A stretch of DNA of 64,000 nucleotides from WHSW01 sp963851045 (GTDB lineage: Bacteria; Actinomycetota; Thermoleophilia; Solirubrobacterales; 70-9), in contig CAWKNC010000001.1 of assembly GCA_963851045.1 (NCBI GenBank), positions 998,681 to 1,062,680 of the forward strand, read 5' to 3'. The notes under the pieces were generated by a model. It worked only from the letters and a program-made list of their open reading frames with translations. It was not told the DNA's origin and did not search any database. Positions within the stretch are counted from its first letter, which is position 1. Every line of letters begins with the position of its first letter. Below, in pieces: positions 59,500 through 64,000 of this stretch. Made by a program: the position numbers and the translations under genes.

Positions 59500-61628
59500 A
59501 CGAGCGCTGACCGTTCTCCGCGCGCTCGCTCTGCCGGTCTTTCTGATTGGCCTCTTCGCCCTCCCGGCGGGGGCCTGGGCCGATTCGAGATTCTGGATCG
59601 CCCCGGACGGCTCTGACGCCAATCCCGGCACCAAGGCGGCGCCCTTCGCGACGCTCGAGCGGGCCCGACAGGCCGTGCGCCGATCGCTCGGTGAGCGGCC
59701 AAAGACCGACGTTCAGGTGATCCTGCGCGGCGGGACCTACCGGCTTTCGCGGCCGCTCGAACTCGGCCCCCGCGACTCGGCTCGGCGCCGGCCAGACCGT
59801 CGTCTATCGCGCCGCCGCTGGAGAGCGCCCGGTCATCTCGGGCGCCGAGAGCGTTTCGCCCGCGGCCTGGTCGCGCTGGAACCGCGATGCGAACATCTGG
59901 CGCGCCCGGGTGGGCGACGTGCGAACGCGCGAGCTCTACGTCAACGGCGAGCGCCGCACCCGCGCCGCGACGAGCGACTACCCGGCCGGCTTTCGCCCGA
60001 GCTGGAACGACGGCGGACCCGCCAGCGGGATCGAGTACCTGCCGACGGTCGAGCCGGACGGTCTCAATCCGGCCTCGTGGGGCGACCCGGCCACCTGGAC
60101 CAACGTCTCGGACATCGAGGCCGTGATCCACACCCAGTGGAAGATGATGAGCGTGCCGCTGCGCGCGATCACGGCGGCGCAGGGATCGACGCCGGGGCTG
60201 CTGGGGATGGCCGAACCAGGATGGACGAACGCGAACGTCTTTCGCGACGCCGACGGCCAGCCCGGGATCTGGAGCTTCTGGCAGGTGACCCGGTTCGAGA
60301 ACGCACTTCAGTTTCTCGACGAGCCGGGGGAGTGGTATCTCGACGAGCGCCGCGGCTGGCTCTATTACAAGCCCTATCCGGGCGAGGAGCTGAGCACCGC
60401 CGACGTCGAGCTGCCGGTCCTGGAATCCCTCGTCGACGTTCGCGGCCGGAAGGGCAAGCCGGTGCGAAACCTGCGCTTCCGCGGCCTCACCTTTGCCTAC
60501 GCCACCTGGCTTCAGCCCAGCTCGGGAAACGGCTACGTCTCCGACCAGGCCGGCTTTCACCTGGTCGGCAGCGACCACGAGCCGAACACGATCGGCCACG
60601 ACCCCGACGACGCCGCCACGCCCGGCAACGTCTCGACCCGCTTCACCCGCGACGTGCGCTTTGTGCGCGACCGCTTCCGCCACCTCGGCGCGGTCGGGCT
60701 GAGCTTCGGCACCGGCAGTCACGACACGGTTGTCAGCCGCAGCAGGTTCAACGACATCGGCTCGTCGGCCGTGCAGCTCAGCGGCATCGCGCGGGTCGAC
60801 CATCACCCGCCAGCCGTGCCCAAAAGAGCCTCGCCAACACGATCTCGCGCAACCTGATCTCCAACGTCGGCTGGGGATATCCGGACGCGCCGGGGATCTT
60901 CGCCGGCTTTGCCGCCGAGACCAGGATCGTCCACAACACGATCGAGGACGTTCCCTGGAGCGGGATCGCCCTGGGCTGGGGATGGGGCCTTCTGGACCCG
61001 GGCGGCTTCCCCGGGCTGCCCGGAGCCGCGCAGTATCAGTGGGGTCGCTGGGAGACGCCGACCGCGAACCGAAACGGCGTGGTCGCCCACAACACGATCC
61101 GCGACTTCCTCGGGCTGCTGTGGGACGGCGGCGCGATCTACACGACCGGCGCTCAGGGCCCGGACGCCGCGAACGGGCTGACGATCGAGCGACAACGTCG
61201 CCTACGCAAAGCGCCCCGCCGCCGGCGGCAACACCTTCTACACCGACGGCGGCAGTCGCCACGTCACCGTCCGCAACAACATCTCCTACGACAACCCGAT
61301 CGGCACCGTCGACTTCGGCCCGCCGCCTCACAGCGGCGACCCGCTGCCGTACCCGAGCGAGCCAAGCGACGCAAACGGCGTGCCCTACGGCTCCGAGATC
61401 GGCGGCTGTCGCACCTACGGCGACATCTCCTACGTCGCAAACTCGTGGTTCGAGGCGCCGATGCAGACCGAGATCGACGCCAACAACGACACCTACGACG
61501 CGATCGGCGCCGGCAGGCCCTGGTCGCCCGACGGGTTCTTCGACGTCTGCCCCTACACCGACCAGGGCGTCAGCTACCCGATCAACCTGAGCTACTCCGG
61601 AAACGTGATCTACCCGGCGCGTCCGTAG
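59486..61628 (+). pseudogene. Secreted right-handed beta-helix protein with three frame breaks
   Basis: Starts MACSRRALTVLRALALPVFL (signal peptide), then SRFWIAPDGSDANPGTKAAP, the classic start of pectate-lyase-like/parallel beta-helix polysaccharide enzymes. The sense moves to a second frame after about 59780 (VVYRAAAGERPVISGAESVS through SSAVQLSGIARVDHHPPA). It returns to the first frame near 60815 (SLANTISRNLISNVGWGYPD; HNTIRDFLGLLWDGGAIYTT) and moves again near 61190 (NVAYAKRPAAGGNTFYTDGG to GNVIYPARP). The repaired protein is about 710 residues. It is probably a glycan lyase or hydrolase. Whether the gene is dead or badly sequenced cannot be told here. Confidence 0.8.
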
Positions 61629-61672
61629 CCGGGGCGGTGAAGCGGACACCCGCGACGGCACTTCGCTGGGCG

Positions 61673-62188
61673 TTACTTCGGCGGCTCCGGGTCGCTCGGC
61701 AGGCGCGAGTAAAGGACGGCGTCGCCGCGGCGCTGCTGTTTGAGATGAAGTGAGCGCATCACGCCCTCGCGCACGTAGCCGGCCTTCTCGGCGACCCGCA
61801 GCGAGGCGGGGTTTTCGACGTCGATCATCAGCGTGACCCGCTGCGCGTCGATCTCGTCGAACGCCCATCGGGTGAGGCGGGTGAGGACCTCGGTCGCGAC
61901 GCCGCGGCCGCGAGCAGCCGACGCGATGATGTAGCCGAGCTCGACCTGGGCGGCCTCGCGGTCGATCTCGGGTGCCATCCCCATCCCGAGGAAGGTGCCG
62001 TCGTCGTCGAGCACGGCCCAGATCTCCGCGACGCCGGCCTCTCGCCGTTCCTCATAGCGGCCGAGCCACTGCCGCGCGAAGTCGGGCGACGGCGGCTCGG
62101 GGATGAGGGTGTGGCGAAGCACGGACGGCTCCTCGACCAGCGCGGCGACATCGTCGAGGTGTGACTCCGAAAACGGCTCGAGACGCAT
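61673..62188 (-). CDS. GNAT family acetyltransferase (RimJ/RimL-like)
   Basis: 171 residues from ATG 62188. MRLEPFSESHLDDVAALVEE is the usual RimJ/RimL start. ELGYIIASAARGRGVATEVL is the acetyl-CoA loop, and VENPASLRVAEKAGYVREGV is the diagnostic C-terminal motif. The acceptor could be a protein N-terminus or a small molecule. Convergent with the beta-helix gene and divergent from the TPP enzyme. Confidence 0.9.
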   Translation of the reverse strand: MRLEPFSESHLDDVAALVEEPSVLRHTLIPEPPSPDFARQWLGRYEERREAGVAEIWAVLDDDGTFLGMGMAPEIDREAAQVELGYIIASAARGRGVATEVLTRLTRWAFDEIDAQRVTLMIDVENPASLRVAEKAGYVREGVMRSLHLKQQRRGDAVLYSRLPSDPEPPK

Positions 62189-62336
62189 CGCGCTCGATCG
62201 TAGGGCGGGGCAGGCCCGGCGGGGGCCGGTTCGCGGCCCCGCGGGGCCGCGGCGCCCAAACTTGTCGAGTGTGTGAAGCCGGCCGACAGATCCGCGATTG
62301 CAGCTCCGACGCGCGCTGCTGAATAGGCTGGGGTTC

Positions 62337-64000
62337 ATGGCGACGACCGAGGAGAGCGCGCTGGCCGAGCGACACGCGCTGAGGCGCGGCCCCGTCCACG
62401 GCGGCAAGCTCGTCGCGCGAGCGCTCGCCGACCGCGGCGTCTCGAAGCTCTTCACCCTCTCCGGCGGCCACCTCTTCTCGATCTACGACGGCTGCGTCGC
62501 CGAGGGCATCGACATCATCGACACCCGCCACGAGCAGGCCGCGGCCTGGGCGGCCGAGGGCTACGCGAAGGCGACCCGCAAGCCCGGCGTCGCCGCGCTG
62601 ACCGCCGGCCCCGGCGTCACCAACGGGATGAGCGCGATGGCGGGCGCGAAGTTCAACCGCTCGCCGCTGGTCGTGCTCGGCGGCCGCGCGCCCGAGATGC
62701 GGTGGGGGAGTGGCTCGCTTCAGGAGATCGACCACCTGCCGTTCGTCTCGCCGGTGACCAAGCACGCCGAGACCGTCAAGGCGTCCGGCGACTGCGGCAA
62801 CGGCACGGCGCGGGCGATCGACGAGGCTCTGCGGGGACCGACCGGACCGACCTACGTGGACTTTCCCGCTCGATGTCGTCTTCAGCGAAGGCGAGGGCGC
62901 GCTCGAGCCCAGGCCGACGTTCGCGCCCGTCGAGGCCGAGGGCGTCGAGGAGGCCGCCGCCGCGCTGGGCGCCGCCGAGCGCCCGGTGGTGATGGCCGGC
63001 ACCGGCGTCTACTGGTCACACGGCGAGGGCGAGCTGCGACAGCTCGCCGAGGAGCTCGGCGTCCCCGTCTTTCTCAACGGCATGGGCCGCGGCTGCCTGC
63101 CCGCCGACCACGACCTCTGCTTCTCCCGCGCCCGCGGCCAGGGCCTGAAGGAGGCCGACGTCGCGATCGTCGCCGGCGTCCCGCTCGACTTCCGCCTCGG
63201 CTTCGGCAACTCATTCGGCGAGGACACGAAGATCATCTGGATCGACGAGTCGCCGAACGAGCTGACCGCCAACCGCCGCCCGGACTTCGAGCTGGTCGGC
63301 GGGATCGGCGTGACGCTGGCGGCGCTGCGGGTCGGCGCCGTTTCGGCCGGCGCCTCGCGCGAGCGGACCTCGTCGTGGGTGGCCGCGCTGCGCGCGACCG
63401 AGGACGAGAAGCGCGCCGGCGAGGCGGACGAGCTCGCCGACGACCGCGCCCCGCTGCACCCGCTGCGCATCTACGGCGAGCTAGCCCAGATGCTCGACCG
63501 CGACGCGATCGTCATCGGCGACGGCGGCGACTTCGTCTCCTACGCCGGCCGCGTCGTCAACACCTACGAGCCCGGCTGCTGGATGGACCCGGGCCCGTAC
63601 GGGTGCCTGGGCGCCGGCCCGGGCCAGGCGATCGGCGCGAAGACCGCGTTCCCGGACCGCCAGGTGGTTTGCCTGCTCGGCGACGGCGCCTTCGGCTTCA
63701 GCGGGCTGGAGTTCGACACGATGGTCCGCCACGGGTTGCCGGTCGTCGGCGTGATCGGCAACAACGGGATCTGGGCGCTGGAGTACCACCCGATGCGGTT
63801 CCTCTACGGGTACGAGGTGGCGGCTTCGCTGCGGCCGGCGACGCGGTATGACGAGGTCGTCAAGGCGCTCGGCGGGCACGGGGAGCTCGTGCGGCATCCG
63901 AGTGAGCTGCAGCCGGCGTTGGAGCGGGCGTTTGCGAGCGGGAAGCCGGCGCTGGTGAATGTGCTGACGGATCCTGAGGTTGTGTATCCGCGGAAGGCTG
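62337..64000 (+). pseudogene. TPP-dependent enzyme (acetolactate synthase / oxalyl-CoA decarboxylase-like), +1 frameshift at 62865-62867, 3' end cut by window
   Basis: ATG 62337 opens MATTEESALAERHALRRGPV. The N-terminal Pyr domain has the catalytic Glu (IIDTRHEQAAAWAAEGYAKA) and AALTAGPGVTNGMSAMAGAK. After TYVDFP the frame shifts; removing one C from CTTTCCCGCT gives PLDVVFSEGEGALEPR. The middle domain follows (GVPVFLNGMGRGCLPADHDL), then the TPP-binding GDG-NN motif (VVCLLGDGAFGFSGLEFDTM; VVGVIGNNGIWALEY). The frame is open to the last base, ending VLTDPEVVYPRKA, normally a few codons from the family's end. Which 2-oxo acid it uses is not clear. Confidence 0.85.

Noticed and set aside
59406..61868. 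820-codon minus-strand open frame opposite the beta-helix gene
   Set aside because: The plus strand has a signal peptide and beta-helix motifs in repaired frames. The minus frame is low-complexity shadow.

Overview
The window comes from a high-GC (about 68-70 %) bacterium. Three things point to Actinomycetota, probably Thermoleophilia/Solirubrobacterales: the run of housekeeping genes (glmU-prs, rplY-pth-crotonase-mfd, parvulin-mazG-eno-divIC); the frequent GTG/TTG starts and 1-14 bp gene overlaps; and a basic surface-protein tail of the kind I associate with that order. This placement is inferred from content and not computed. No CRISPR array, insertion sequence, integrase, phage gene or rRNA operon was seen. 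There is one tRNA gene, tRNA-Leu(TAA).

Layout. 1-21.5 kb is mainly core metabolism and information processing: glmU (5' cut), prs, a GDPD phosphodiesterase, an MFS exporter, an AarF/UbiB kinase-like protein, a secreted DUF1254/DUF1214 protein, L25, Pth, a crotonase, Mfd, a large secreted copper-radical oxidase, a membrane-anchored parvulin, MazG, enolase and a DivIC/FtsB protein. 21.5-32.6 kb is a tightly packed, co-directional surface-glycan island: two giant GT-C-like membrane proteins, two tandem sulfotransferases, a MurG-like glycosyltransferase with an extra C-terminal domain, a third sulfotransferase and a Wzx/MOP flippase. It reads as a pathway for a sulfated, lipid-linked or secreted glycan and is the best candidate here for an undescribed system.

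32.6-49 kb is regulatory and metabolic: CsrA, an SNase-like protein, class I aldolase, a YbdK-type carboxylate-amine ligase, a zinc-ribbon rhomboid-like protein without the catalytic Ser, an O-methyltransferase, a response regulator with a sensor-less histidine kinase, an ECF sigma factor fused to a zinc anti-sigma motif and a long Gly/Pro tail, a TetR/cupin/aldehyde dehydrogenase module with a visible promoter and operator, and an adenylate cyclase. 49-64 kb holds a CocE-like hydrolase, CsbD and coiled-coil stress proteins, xseAB, an F420-type nitroreductase, two DUF2269-like membrane proteins, vapBC, secreted proteins, a beta-helix protein and a TPP enzyme (3' cut).

Reading-frame integrity differs sharply along the window. 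Before 49 kb every gene reads through, although mfd and the O-methyltransferase lack a normal start codon. Between 50.4 and 62.9 kb six genes are broken by single-base shifts (eight shifts, most of them +1). Either this part of the assembly carries indel errors or it is a patch of decaying genes. The repaired reading frames are described for each gene.
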